Program-made: the position numbers and the translations under genes
The notes under the pieces: model-generated
The model's input: only the letters and a program-made list of their open reading frames with translations
Databases searched by the model: none
Told to the model about the DNA's origin: nothing
Shown here: positions 37,236-49,200 of the stretch, piece after piece
Layout of the letters: each line of letters begins with the position of its first letter
Numbering within the stretch: position 1 is the first letter of the stretch
Origin: Liolophura sinensis
Taxonomy: Eukaryota > Mollusca > Polyplacophora > Chitonida > Chitonidae
Direction: 5' to 3'
DNA: 64,000 nt
NCBI RefSeq assembly: GCF_032854445.1
Contig: NC_088302.1
Coordinates: forward strand, 40,616,191-40,680,190

Positions 37236-38323
37236 AGGTGGAACACACGCGAGTCGCGAATATTCCTCGAGAGCTGCGATTCTCTCAACACGCTCAGAAT
37301 GTGTGTTAACCCAACAGGAGTTCTGATTAATTGCACACAGCCTGGGACGCACAAATACCAGAGTGTTTTAAATTAACATTCTGCTAGTATGAACATTTGC
37401 AATCATAGCGCCAATGAGATACATGCAGACATCTTTTATCTGGATACCAATCATGCACCGCTGGCCAATGCGCTCACATACTCAAATTTAGATCTCCCTG
37501 GTCTATAATAAAAGGATGTATCTCCGTTAATCTGATTGTAACCTTTCATATAAACCCCTTATAGATGGGAAAGGAGTAATGTTTTTGCTCAGACCGTATA
37601 GCCCCAGGTTAATTTATTCAGCATTACTATCCAAACAGCGCATATTGTGCTAAGGGTTGATCGAGTTCATATGTATTTCAAACCTGGATTATGCTTCTGA
37701 AAACATAAGCCCCGTTTCACGGGAGTATATAACCTGGGTCAACTTGAGTGTTACCAACATGACCACACGTCTTCAGGCCGAGGTTCTAGCGGGTCTAAGT
37801 TGCTGCTTTTTAAGTGTTAACATGAATAGTGAGAATAATACCCTAGCTGAAGTAAACTGACACCAGACCAGATTTCACCGGTTACGTGAGGCACACTGTT
37901 GTCGCTGTTCTGGCTTCATTCTCTATGCTTTAGTCTTGCACATTTAACATATCGTGACATGTCATGAATCGATTTGGTTTGGTCTGGTTCAATCCCAGCC
38001 TTTGACAAGAAATCCTGGACATGCCTTCTACCCCCACTGTTCTTGAGGCACTGTTGGCAATCAGCGGTCGACAGCGCTCGTGCATGGCCGTTTCGTTGGA
38101 GACGCGACGTGGAACACACGCGAGAATGTTTGCCTGGAAAATTAAGAGTTTCTCAATACGCTCAGAATGTGTGTCAACCCGAGAGGAGTTCCATTTTAAT
38201 TGCAATCCCAGCCTTGGACAAGGAATCCTGGACATGCCTCCTACGCCCACTAATCTTGGGGCACTGGTGGCAATCAGCTGTCGACAGCGCTCGTGTATGG
38301 CCGTTTCTTTGGAGACATCCTGC
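37236..38323. repeat. partial tandem repeat, about 215-bp unit, about three partial copies
   Basis: 'CAATCCCAGCCTT.GACAAG' through 'GACAGCGCTCGTG.ATGGCC' occurs at about 37990-38108 and 38203-38323. The block 'GTGGAACACACGCGAG' to 'CTCAGAATGTGTGT.AACCC' occurs at about 37240-37320 and 38109-38180. Intervening DNA (37345-37830) is unrelated. The overlapping 145-codon frames on both strands come from this duplication and match no family I know. Confidence 0.75.
37831..37913 (+). repeat. dispersed repeat fragment, partner at 2928-3022
   Basis: The same-strand partner of the fragment near 2.9 kb, sharing 'GAAGTAAACTGACA' and 'ACCGGTTACGTG', then 'CACACTGTTGTCGCTGTTCT'. Confidence 0.5.
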
Positions 38324-38325
38324 CT

Positions 38326-38982
38326 TCTGCGAACACAACCTACACGCTGAGTTTCCATTATACACATATATATGTGTAACTACCGCATTCAGCACAATCA
38401 GTATATGCTGAACACAGACGTTGTCGTTTTACTAATACGGCATGAATTCCTTTTCTTAAATTATGAGACATCATTAAGACATCAGCGTCAATGAAAAGAT
38501 GCCCCATTCCCCTCAGTGTTTAGTTGTTACTGATTTCTAACGGTTATCGTCATACCGATATCGAGGAAACCATCTAAAATCATGTCTTGTGTAAGGAATA
38601 CCTTATGTTTATTTTGGACCATGCTCAACCAGACAGTTTGGCCAAATTCCAAGCCTTTGGTCACAGAAATGTCGTTGGGTTAAAGCCCACAAAGAAATAT
38701 GAACTAATTGGGATTTAGAGAAGCTCGTCCTTGTTCGGCTCGGTCGGTCCGATCCGTGCTTTTCCTTCTGTGCTCTATATTGGCTTTGTAGATTATTGTG
38801 GTCAGCTTTGTGCACCTCAAAGTGATGACAGTCTACACGGGTCGATCTGGCGGGAACGATTCGCTCCTCTGCAGGACGCCAATGTGACAGACCAGACTTT
38901 TGGGGTTCGTTCGCAGTGACAATACATCTAGCGTGATGTAAAACCGATAAGTGATAAGACTACAAAAGAATAGATGACTGTG
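38326..38982. other. nothing recognised
   Basis: Short frames only, with no recognisable domain or repeat. Confidence 0.5.
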
Positions 38983-39076
38983 TCTGTTTTCCTCCCACTA
39001 TATATGCTGGCAGCCGTCGCATAACTGAAATATTTTTGAGTACGGCGTAAAGCACCAACAGTATTAATAAATGAAT
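38983..39076 (+). mobile_element. V-SINE 3' fragment
   Basis: Only the 3' part is present: 'GTTTTCCTCCCACTATATAT', 'CAGCCGTCGCATAACTGAAA' and 'GAGTACGGCGTAAAGCACCA', with a degenerate AATA tail. It is 5'-truncated. Confidence 0.8.
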
Positions 39077-39427
39077 ACCTGTACAACTGAGCACAAAACA
39101 ATCGTAAGCGTTGAATGGAACGGACGCGCGATATACATGCGTTGTTACGGTAGCGCAATTAGCGTAGTCGACGACCGCTTTTGGCAGGAGGCTACAGCAG
39201 GCTGTTCCTCAAAGCAGTTGTAGCTGAAGTTGAATGGAAATTATAATGGCGACATTGGATAAAGAATCTGTTACCAAGTACGTTACCGGCATCCTAGCCT
39301 GCGATTGGATACAGAGACCACTTGCACGAAGTAAGCTTTAACCTAAGTTATTCATAAATCACTAAGATCGCTATAGTAGCCCTAATTTTACAACAGATAA
39401 CCTCTTGCAAATGGGATAGTATTTAAA

Positions 39428-39462
39428 TGTTTATTTGACTGGTGTTTTATGCCTATTTGAGA
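39428..39462 (-). mobile_element. tiny V-SINE 3'-end fragment
   Basis: 'TGTTTATTTGACTGGTGTTT' followed by 'TATGCC' resembles the reverse-complemented tail and 3' end of the V-SINE. It abuts the next SINE-like element. Confidence 0.45.
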
Positions 39463-39480
39463 GCCTACTAAGTATATGTA

Positions 39481-39799
39481 TGTATGCTTGGGGTTTAAGG
39501 TCGTACTTAACAATTATTCAGTCAAGACGACGAGGAGTCATGTGTGTGTACATATATTTTGTCCTCTTGTGGAAAGGCGAGTCTATGCCGCCAAAGTGCT
39601 GCCCCCCAGTCACATTATACTTACACCGGGCCAACCAGTCATGTTTCTCTGCTGTAACCTGTAACTCCTGAGCGACAATCGACGCAACGGCAAGTACCAT
39701 TTTTAAAGTCTTTGGTATGACCCGAACCGGTTCTATCCGGGGGTCTTCGGATTTCGAGGCGGACGCTGAGAGGCTCTTATGTCATTGTGCCACCCTATC
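39481..39799 (-). mobile_element. second SINE-like family, near-complete copy
   Basis: It opens 'TGTATGCTTGGGGTTTAAGG', has 'CGAGTCTATGCCGCCAAAGT', 'CCGGGCCAACCAGTCATGTT' and 'ACCATTTTTAAAGTCTTTGG', and ends with 'GAGGCGGACGCTGAGAGGCT' near the tRNA-like head. A deletion removes part of the middle relative to 31742-32088. Confidence 0.72.
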
Positions 39800-41116
39800 A
39801 CGCTGACCATGCTATGCTACGATCGTCGTAATCATTACGATGTAAGTTGTCCAAATAAATAGGCAAAGTTTATGTGTGAGTCAAATGTGACCTATGATCG
39901 CGAAAAAAATTTAAAATTCTTGTGTTCAGTCGAGGCAGCTTATTCTCAGAGTCGACTGTGAGCCAGACGTGATGCTTAAAATTACTGGAAGCTATGACCT
40001 CATTGTCTAAACTTGAGCTGATTTCACAAAGCTGTACATGAAGTTACGTGCTTGTAACTACCACTACGACGTTATACGTTATTACAGAACTAATTGGTAG
40101 TTACATGTACTACTACTATTTTTGGGCGGAAGTATTTTTAGTTTGAGGTTTCAAGGGGATGAACGACTTCATAAAGGTGTTTAAAAATGAACTCTCCATG
40201 GATCAAGGGACATTTTCGGTAATAAACAAATGGATCAGCTCCCTAATTAAAGGTCTTAAGGTGGCTTTCTTATTCCACATTTGTTTTTCCGAAGAAAAGG
40301 AGCTTTGTAAATCGGCGTTGGCACTGTTCTTCAAACAGATCAAAAGGTTGGAGTGTGAAACTCTCATAATAGACCAGTCTGTACCACGAGATCTGACCAA
40401 CAATGCTTGAGTTTGTTTAAAAAGCGCATCGACTGTTGAGAGACAGAGTGGCGCAGACTGTTTTTCAAATCAAAGTGGCGAAACCTCGTGGGACAAGAAC
40501 CTTTAACCGGGTGACAGTCGGCTCGTAGAGAAGGATTGACCTCGTACTGATCCCCTAATACTTTATTCTACACAACGGCCGTATGAGCTAATTACTGCCC
40601 GGATTTGTTCCAAACGCATTGACCTTCGGTTCGGTTACTCAAGTCAAATGCACTTGGTCTTTAAGGCATTTTGAGGCTCGCGCAAATCTGCAGAGGCGAA
40701 CAGTTCGCCGCCCCCTGGCGAGCGACATCACAGCCGCGTACGAACTTGAGAGCCAATTTATACATGCACTAATTTCGCGTCTTTTCCAGGGGTATGCATA
40801 CAAAGGTGTATAAAGTGCCCATGAGGAAATCTGGGTAAAAAGCCTTTTGAGTCATATCGCTGTGGGGTCAGCTCAACACCGTACTAATGTCAAAGTAGGC
40901 CACATCCAATAAACAGTTTTACTGTTCTTGCACTCAAGAAAATGGTTTCATCATACGGAGCTTTAAAACTCCTTTTTAATACCTCTAAGACTTGATTTTT
41001 GTACTAAAGTACTGGTTAATTATAGTGTTTAATGACAAGGCCGACGACTCTTCAAACAGTGGGCGGCACGCCAGTTTTTCCTACATGACACTAAAGCTTT
41101 TACCTCAAATGCCATA
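39800..41116. other. no gene recognised; small hairpin
   Basis: No supported gene. The 83-codon frame at 40159-40410 has no family I recognise. Near 40020-40140 a 'GATTTCACAAAGCT' start like the MITE at 11411 is followed by the inverted pair 'GTAACTACCA' (about 40052) and 'TGGTAGTTAC' (about 40096), possibly a decayed MITE. Confidence 0.45.
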
Positions 41117-41365
41117 GGGGCCTCCGTGGCTCAGTTGGTAATGACCCAGGGGCCTCTCACCAATGCGGTCGTTGTGAGCTCAAGCCCAGCTCATGCTGGC
41201 TTCCGACCTTACGTGGGAAGGTCTGCAAGCAACCAGCGGATGGTCATAGCTTTTCCACGGGCTCTGCCCGGTTTCCTCCCATCATTATGCTGGCCGCCGT
41301 CGTATTAGTGAAATATTCTTGAGTACGGCGTAAAACACTCATCAAATAAATAAATCAATCAAATA
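41117..41365 (+). mobile_element. V-SINE copy, nearly full length
   Basis: Head 'GGGGCCTCCGTGGCTCAGTT', a short deletion after the A-box region, 'CACCAATGCGGTCGTTGTGA', a V-domain with 'GGGCTCTGCCCGGTTTCCTC', 3' end 'TTGAGTACGGCGTAAAACAC' and an AAATA/AATC tail. Confidence 0.92.
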
Positions 41366-43937
41366 CCACACCTTTATTTCTATTCTGACACATATTGATT
41401 TAACCAAAGCGTTATGAATTTGTTGCATTTTTCATGAACTCCTCTAAAATGAACAAGCTTTCACAGGTAAACCTCAACCAGATTGGAGTGTGTAAACTGG
41501 CGATTCCTACGTAAAGGCAACAAGGAGGCAACTTTTCGACTAATGAGAATGACTTACCTGAATATCGGAACTGAATTTGTGCATTGAGCTCAATAATTTT
41601 GTAAAATTATTACGGGGTTCTTTAGTATAACTCTTTGTGAGTTGTTTATGGTTTGATTGAAACAGACCACGGATATGACGGTAACGTATTTATCCTCACT
41701 TGGAAGAGTCAACTTGGCTAGATTGTCACATATGTAAGTTCTGGCAAGATACCAGGAAGCTTAAAACCATGGTGTCTGACTGCCCTGTGCGTTCTACTGC
41801 CTTAAAATAGCTAATTCCGCTGGGAAAATGCGGCATTGAGCTGACATCTTTTAATGGTTCGACACATGTAAATCTTAAACGGTTTCGCTTGCAGTGGAAA
41901 GACGCATTGCGTTTCATGAGGAAGTCCACTGATACGGTTATTTCAATCGTCATATTTTGAATTCGAAGACACAATTCAACCGTACCAAACAGTCTTTGCT
42001 ATGAAAGTTGTTCCTGGAAGAAATCGTACTTGGGATAGTCAGATGTATAGCCAGGAAGAGGTAAATTTGGAGTTGTGACCTTGGTATGTTTCACAGTGTT
42101 CAATGAGTATAGGAATAACCTTGAACCGAAAACCTTAATTCGGGCTTTTCCCTTGAGTAATGGAGGTGATGAACTAAAGTTGAGGGAATTCAATTATTTA
42201 AATGAGAAATGCTTACCAGCAAAAAGGTATATGCGACATACTTTTTTCTGTGGCTAATGGTACTTCGGCATTTGGAGGATGTGTTTTTGTTACAGGATAA
42301 TTGAGGAATGGAATGCCCTGCGGTGGCCCACAGAACGGAACAGGCAAGAAAGCCTTCTAATGGTTTTTGTTTAAGGATACCGTACAAATGGCGTCTACTG
42401 GTCAGTCCAAATCGGTAAACAGGTATCTTCAATATATCAGAATAATGGTTACGAGTAAAAGGAGGGTCCCAGCTTGTGCCACTAAGATACACGGGATACC
42501 GGTAGTAATGATGTCCTCAAAGGCGTAGATCACTATACCAATAGGTGTAGGTGGACGGACAGATTTGGTAAGGTTGATGCATTTTTTATTATCCATTTCC
42601 CTCTTGACTTGCAGATGTTACAGTGTGCTCCCGTCAGTAAATGTATGTATGGTAAAGCCGGATTTACAAACGGAAATTAACTGGGTCAGAATTAATGCCC
42701 ATTACCAACTAAGTAATACTTGTGAGGTGATTAAGCTTAGTTAGGAAAAACCAAAACAATTTTGAGTTTAAGAAAAAAAAAGACCATGTTGGGAAATGTA
42801 TGAAAAATTATCTAGAAGAACAAGTCCTGACGATAGAAAGATAAAAATATAAAAGAGCAGATTCTGCTGCTCGCACTAAAAACTGAAATGTAACGCTATA
42901 TTAAACAATTTAAGCTATTAAGATCTAAACAGTAAGGCCACCGAATGCCTGTTGCTCTAAAGCATGTAAAGATAGTATTTTGTTGTTAACAAAGGCCAAT
43001 TATAAAAAAAAGGATGTGGAAGATTTCGGTTTTTTGAAATGTGTTCTGGGAAGTATATAGCACGAAATGCACTTTGCAATGTTCTCAACTAGGATATGTT
43101 TTTTTTACTACTGCTCAATTCTACTACTTCGATGAGGAAATTATAATCTTATTTCATGAAAATGCAGTGATAAGTGTAACTGTGATTAAGGCTTGTACCA
43201 AGACGCTTTCAGGTTTCAGTTTCAATTTTGATTAATTAAAATTATTCAAAATTTCGAAAAAAGACGACCTCTGTCTGCAATTTCACGTAAGGCTGAATAC
43301 GTTGACAAGCAAGCAGCTTGTTTTTAGTGTGTTATTCTCGAAATACATTTTATTTCCTCGAATTTTGATCTTGGATAATGGGGTTTCCTCTAACAAAAGC
43401 TAGCGCTAGTTTGATATAGGCCCTGCATGTCAAAAGTCATTTGTTGCGCGACGCGAACATCTTAGGTGATGCAGTTTCATCCTTGACGTATTTGGTCCGT
43501 TGTCAGTGAAATGACGTAAGACGTCGCACTTCGGACTTCTGTTGGTATCCCATTGACTTAGCGAAGGGCCTGGGATGCAACACGACATGGATTTTTCGCG
43601 ATGTGTTACAGCTATTGGGAATTTGTGTTTTCTCTGAAAGCCCTGTCACACCCACACGTGCGATTAGTTAAAAAAAAACGTGAGAGCGAAAAATCGCGAT
43701 ATCTAATCGTCGTAAGTCTGGGATTGATCGTACGATAATTAAGTCATGGGGGGGGGTCTTGCTAAATATGAAGATATAGTCAGCGGTCGCATGCAAAAAA
43801 AATAGCTGCGATCAAGTGCGATCTAAGAAAATTCTGACAAATCTTAATTTGTCGGGCATTGTTGTTCACGCTGCGCACGAACATCGCAAAAAATCTCTAT
43901 GAATCGTACTGAGAGCATGCAGAACATATCCAGCATC
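41366..43937. other. no gene recognised; odd CGAT-rich patch at the right
   Basis: Short frames only. From about 43650 to 43870 the sequence is rich in CGAT/ATCG words ('CGCGATATCTAATCGTCG', 'GATCGTACGATAATTA'). I cannot assign this, though such palindromic words occur at ends of some DNA transposons. Confidence 0.45.
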
Positions 43938-44095
43938 AATGTTGACTGCTTCTCTTACACGATTCCCTCTTATTTTCGCACTTATGTTTCTTTGCTGGTA
44001 GGTGTTCTCCGTCGTCTTGGGAGTTCGCCTTACTATTATTGACCTTATTAGTTGACGGCGGGTATACGAATGTCTGTTTCGACGCATAGGTTTCA
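43938..44095 (+). repeat. Penelope-family 3'-end fragment
   Basis: 'TGTTGACTGCTTCTCTTACA' through 'GTTGACGGCGGGTATACGAA' and 'TGTCTGTTTCGACGCATAGG' match 46100-46285 and 12748-12950 in order. The overlapping minus-strand frames (43866-44328) are chance products of this and adjacent sequence. Confidence 0.55.
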
Positions 44096-45668
44096 TTTTT
44101 TGCGCTTACACCACGAATATAATATAGTCGTGAGAGAGGCAACGGCTGTATTTGAATCCACATCGGTGCGTAATCCAAATGCAGGGGGAGCTTTATTTCA
44201 GTAATGTATTTGTTGCACCCCGTTCCAACATCGCAGATATGGAGAGAGAAAAAACCCCGTGTTAAATTTTGGCATTCGAAATCTCGTTCTTGTGTTGGAG
44301 ACGAGAACAGCAATTCGAATTCGCCCATTGCATCAATTTAGGTGTGGTTGCAAACGGTTACAGAAGATCGTAGCGAATCGCAGAGTTCGTAGCTGGTCGT
44401 ATATCTCTGGAGTGACGGCGAATTTAAACGACAGTCATGTTTATGAGTGGGCAAATGTAAGAAGACGGAGGGTGATGGAGAAGCACTGTGGAGACTCCGC
44501 ATGTACACGCATGTGCCAGGGAACCTCTACATACTTCCTGTCACCTGAATATCTGAGTGCGGAAGGCCAATCCGCGTGGGAGATCTGTGGAGGTGTGAAA
44601 TTTAAACAGTTTATATAGAGTCCATGAAGATGGTTTAGTCACTCCATCGTGTGTTTATAGTCACTATTAATAGCCGTTTATTCCTTGTTTTAAGTGTCAG
44701 AGAGAGTAATTTAAACTATCAAGGGACAATTTAAGAAAGGGATTAATTTTTTTTCTTGCATTGCATGTTCAAACTGTGATACATGTGTGTTAAAAATGTC
44801 ATTATAAAGGGTATACTGGATCCGAAAATAAATATGTGTGTTAAAAATACCACCTTTGTTTATTCCAGTGTACTCGATGCTAAAATAAACGTTTGAATCA
44901 AACTTAACCACCATCCACACTCAGCTCTCAATCCCATAAAATTTGGCGGGGGATTGGGAGTGGTAACTGCTAGCCACACAAGCCAACTCACCCTGTTTTT
45001 GTCAGTCATCTGCCACACAAGCATCACACGGTGTAATTTTAACGAGATTTGGGTGCAAAACGAACACGGTGTAGGCGTATAACGCGAAATAATTATGGTT
45101 GTAAATTCTTACAATTGAGACCAGGCTGTTCATTACTCATTGAGAGAACAGCAGGCAGGAAAGGCCAGGGAACTTCCTTGTACTCTAAGGAAAATATTCA
45201 GCGTTGGGAGGAGCCATTGGGTTTAAGCTATATAGCATGGAAGGTCCAATCAGTACGTTGTGTAGTACACATGAGCGTTGGTCTAATGGAAACAGCTGGA
45301 AACAGTTGACGTCAATTTCGAAAATTACTGTAAACTATTAACTAACGTTTTTATTATGTTGAGTTTCTTTTGTGTTCGATTTCTGTTTTGATTCTCAAAT
45401 AAATATCGCCACACCTGGTAAAGCTGAATATCTTTTAATCTACTCCCATTGAAGTTGCTCAGTGCATAGTTCATTCTTGTGACACGTTTGATTTTATTGC
45501 GGAACTCCATTGTCGGAACACTGGGCAAATTTTGTATCAAAATAGGAAGTAGAATATGGCCGGCGTAACGAAGCAAAACACGGATGGCTGAAGGCAAAAG
45601 AAACATTAAAAATGAAATAGACATAAATAGAATAATCATTAAACAGACCATCTGTATCTAAAATAGGG
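44096..45668. other. no gene recognised
   Basis: Several frames of 70-120 codons exist, but none has a recognisable motif. The minus-strand frame 45325-45651 begins with a hydrophobic stretch that could be a membrane segment, but no splice or family support was seen. Confidence 0.45.
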
Positions 45669-45808
45669 GTCGGTCAGCAACCTGCGGATGGTCGTGACTT
45701 TTCCCCTGGGCTGTGCCCGGTTTCCCCTCACCATAACGCTGGCCGCCGTCGTATAAATGACATATTCTTGAGTACGGCGTATAACACCAATCAAATAAAT
45801 AAATAAAT
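45669..45808 (+). mobile_element. V-SINE copy, 5'-truncated
   Basis: It starts inside the body ('GTCAGCAACCTGCGGATGGT'), has the V-domain 'GGGCTGTGCCCGGTTTCCCC' and the 3' end 'GAGTACGGCGTATAACACCA', with an (AAAT)n tail. Confidence 0.9.
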
Positions 45809-46099
45809 CTTAAAATACGTTCAAACATTTGTTAGATTTTAACCCTTATCTGGATGCAGTCAAATGTTTGGATTGTAAGGTGTGGTTTATATATGGGCAT
45901 TTAGAATGGACAAAGAATGCGTCGATATGTTCTCCATATGTTCCCGTACCAATGTGTTTTTATGTAATAAAATGACTTGATTAGTGACATTTTGTTTCAC
46001 GCCTAAATATTAGAAAAACAAGGCCAATCGCGGTGTTGAAATCGCAGCTCCCAAACCCCCACCTTTTTGGGAAATGCTTCATCCTCTTTGGAACATCAG

Positions 46100-46285
46100 T
46101 GGAAACTGTTGACTGCTTCTCTTTGCATGAATCCGTTTTAGTTTCATACTCTGTATACTTTCTTAGTTCTTTGGTGGTTTTTGTTAAACCTCGTTTTGGG
46201 AACTGATCTTGCGATTATTGACACTGAACGACCATTTTGGTTGACGGCTGATACACGAATGTATGTTTCCACGCAGAGATACTCG
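46100..46285 (+). repeat. Penelope-family 3'-end fragment
   Basis: 'GGAAACTGTTGACTGCTTCT', 'CTTAGTTCTTTGGTGG', 'CCATTTTGGTTGACGGCTGA' and 'TACACGAATGTATGTTTCCA' match the 12.7- and 44.0-kb copies in order and strand. Confidence 0.6.
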
Positions 46286-49200
46286 TCCATCCTCTTTCAA
46301 GTAGGCCTACTTCTGGGATTTTCATCGAGGACAAGTTCAGCCACGTTATTTCTTTCGGACTCGTTTACAGCTTTATAAACAGCCACCGTGCCAGACAGGA
46401 CCAAGCAAACAGCGCTGGTCCCTCAGCAGGATAACTCTAAGCACACTCTGTTCTTTTCTGGAGTAAGGGCTCTTGTTGATTATGGGCCGATCTCTTGTAT
46501 CCACTTCATCTCACTTCCCCATACAAAACTGGCCCACAGCTCATAAGTGGCCCATTCAGCGGCTTTAATCCCTCACTAATCAATGCCTCTATCGACATTC
46601 CCTCCCAAAGTCTGTATTTACGGGAATCGGCGAAAAAGCAAATTTAACTCATTTCACAAGAGATACAATTTTAGACGGTACATATGATCTTAAATAAATT
46701 AGCAGCCATTCACAGTTAGAAAAAGATGAAACTTTCTGAAGCGTTTTCGGAGATTATAAAAAGCTAAAATCCCATAAAGTGCTGTGTAATCCGTTTCCAG
46801 TCCACTGCAATGTAATGGCTTGAAGTAAAAACTCATAGTTTAATTTATACACAGAGTCGTGCCCTTCTGGCACGTATAGACGAGCTCCAGCTTCTTCTTC
46901 AATAGACAAAACCCACATCTTGTCACTTCACTGGTCATATGTAGGTAAGGTAAATTATTATTGATACACCAAAGACGTCATGTTTTATGGTCATCATGTC
47001 AATTGCCTGTATTCGTAACTCGTTAAAATTTTGTTTGGTTTGTACTAACAAAAACGTGGTGCTGATTCCGTCTTTTAGAAATGGCAAAACACGTATGAGA
47101 AGAGGAAGAAATTAAATTAGCCAAGGAAAACGGCAAATGTGAAAAATGACATGTTTGGTTTTTTGATATATCACCTCGGTTTGGTGGCAGTTATTACCTC
47201 GAAGTGAATCCGTGATGAATTCCTCGACCTACAATAATAGCGCCTGGTTGACACAAAGATTTATCATGATTTCAAAAACACACCCGTTTCTGTATCAGTC
47301 GGGTGCAAACTTTTAACCAAAAAGCCTTGAAAATAACTGGACGGAAGCGTACGTTTTTACCTTTGATGTGTGAAACGGAAATTGAAATCAGTTTGCGCCT
47401 AGGGCCTTGAATTAGTATCGTTAAGGAAGTTAATAACTTGACCACAAATAAATGTTTATGTCTTTACTTAACCTTTAAAGCATTCAATACAATTCATCAG
47501 CATGGTCATTTATTACAATTTCTTATATCGAGGAACATTATAACAGAAATACGTAAGTAATTTATGTATTTGTGTGAAGCCAAAAAACAACATCATAGTC
47601 ATCACACAATAGTGAAGTGTGCCCGCCGTGTAATGAATGATGTTATCTAGATGATGGTTTGTTCGCTTAGATAAGGGGTAATTGTAGTACACAGTGGCAA
47701 ATTTTCAATAGTTTAAGACTCATTACTTGGTAAGGAGTCTCTCAGAAGATCCGACTAAATGAAATCGATCGGTTCGATTGGCCATCTCTTACACAGCGAC
47801 GGGGACTAGCTCTGGCGAGAGACGAATGACTCCATTAGGCCAGTTCCAACCTCACATATCTCAGCTAATGTCCCGCTCCTTTGATGTGAAAATCATTTTA
47901 TTTCTGTTTGGCCAGCTTTGAATTCTACTGTTGAAATCTATTATCGATGTCATGCTTTATAAAGTTTCACTAAGACCGATTTCCATTTGCCACAGAAAAA
48001 ATCTCGTTGTATGAGAAGAGACAGAAGGACAAGCGATGTAACTGGACATGTTCCCGGGATGGCCGTGTTTACCCTGTGTACAAACCGGCTTAGCCACATG
48101 CCTGGCTTTGATTCTCGCCTCCCGTTCCTCTGTCCATGTTTACATCTCCACATATTACGTCTGAGTCAACAGTATGAGGTTCGCCCCGACCGCCTTGTTC
48201 TCAGCGCCAGGTTTCCGTCATGAAGAACAACCAGAAATATAAAGAGGAATGGCGTCTCTTCGTACCCAACTCCTAACTTTCTCGTTATACTTTTCTTGGT
48301 TAGTTATTTTTGGAACGTTTAAACCTTTAATATTCAAGGAGGACAATAACTAATAATTAAAGATTAAACATTAATTATTTGAAGAAATTAATAACTTGAC
48401 CACAACTGAATGTTTATGTTCGTACTTAAACTTTAATGCTTTCAGTGCAATGATGTCACTTTCGTGTCCAACGCCTCACTTCTGGTTCCTTTATTGCTTT
48501 TTTATTGGTTTGCTATTTTGAAACTTTTAAACCTTTATACTGTGAGCGTACATTTGTCCTGAACCAACTTGACTCAAGTTATTTTCTCTTAAAGCAGAAG
48601 ATATACAGAGTTTACAGTGTCTAATTTTTTGGTTTCACATACAGTTTGCTAGAAGTGTGAGAAGAACTATCATGGCGTCATGGACTACTTGTACATGAAG
48701 GATGGCGTCGTCCATCTTTAGACCGTTTTTGCCATTGATAAGACAACCTAGTCATGATGTTGGCATCTATAGAAATGTATATCATCATACGCAGTAGGAC
48801 TCTTTTGGACGTGCAAATCAGGCTTTCGTGAAAAATGCGTAAATCGCATATTCCATACTACACAAACTCGTGGCCAGTAACTGTTAGTCAGTATAGACAT
48901 GCTATCAAAGCAAACAGAAAACGCCAATAAAACTCATTGACAGCGCTAGAGAAATGTATCGCTCTATTTACTCGCCAATCTATTTCTTACACCACTCTGT
49001 ACAAGCAATCATTTTTTACATGGTTTTCGTGCAGAAAGCTTGGTGTTGGATAAGATTAAAGCACAAGACGTGTTAACAATATTGATTATAACGTTTAGCC
49101 GTGCGGTAATCAATCCCTGTCCAAAAGGCCAAATCTCGTTGTCCACGTGAATTACATCTCGCCATGTCGTATACCGAGTTTACGAGGAAAGCCCCACGTA

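Noticed and set aside
37930-38411. 145-codon frames on both strands as genes
   Set aside because: The internal repetition of the peptide mirrors the DNA-level direct repeat, and both strands are open over the same region. No family match.
43936-44328. 130-codon minus-strand frame as a gene
   Set aside because: Its C-terminal part is the same tail repeat and the rest has no motif or splice support.
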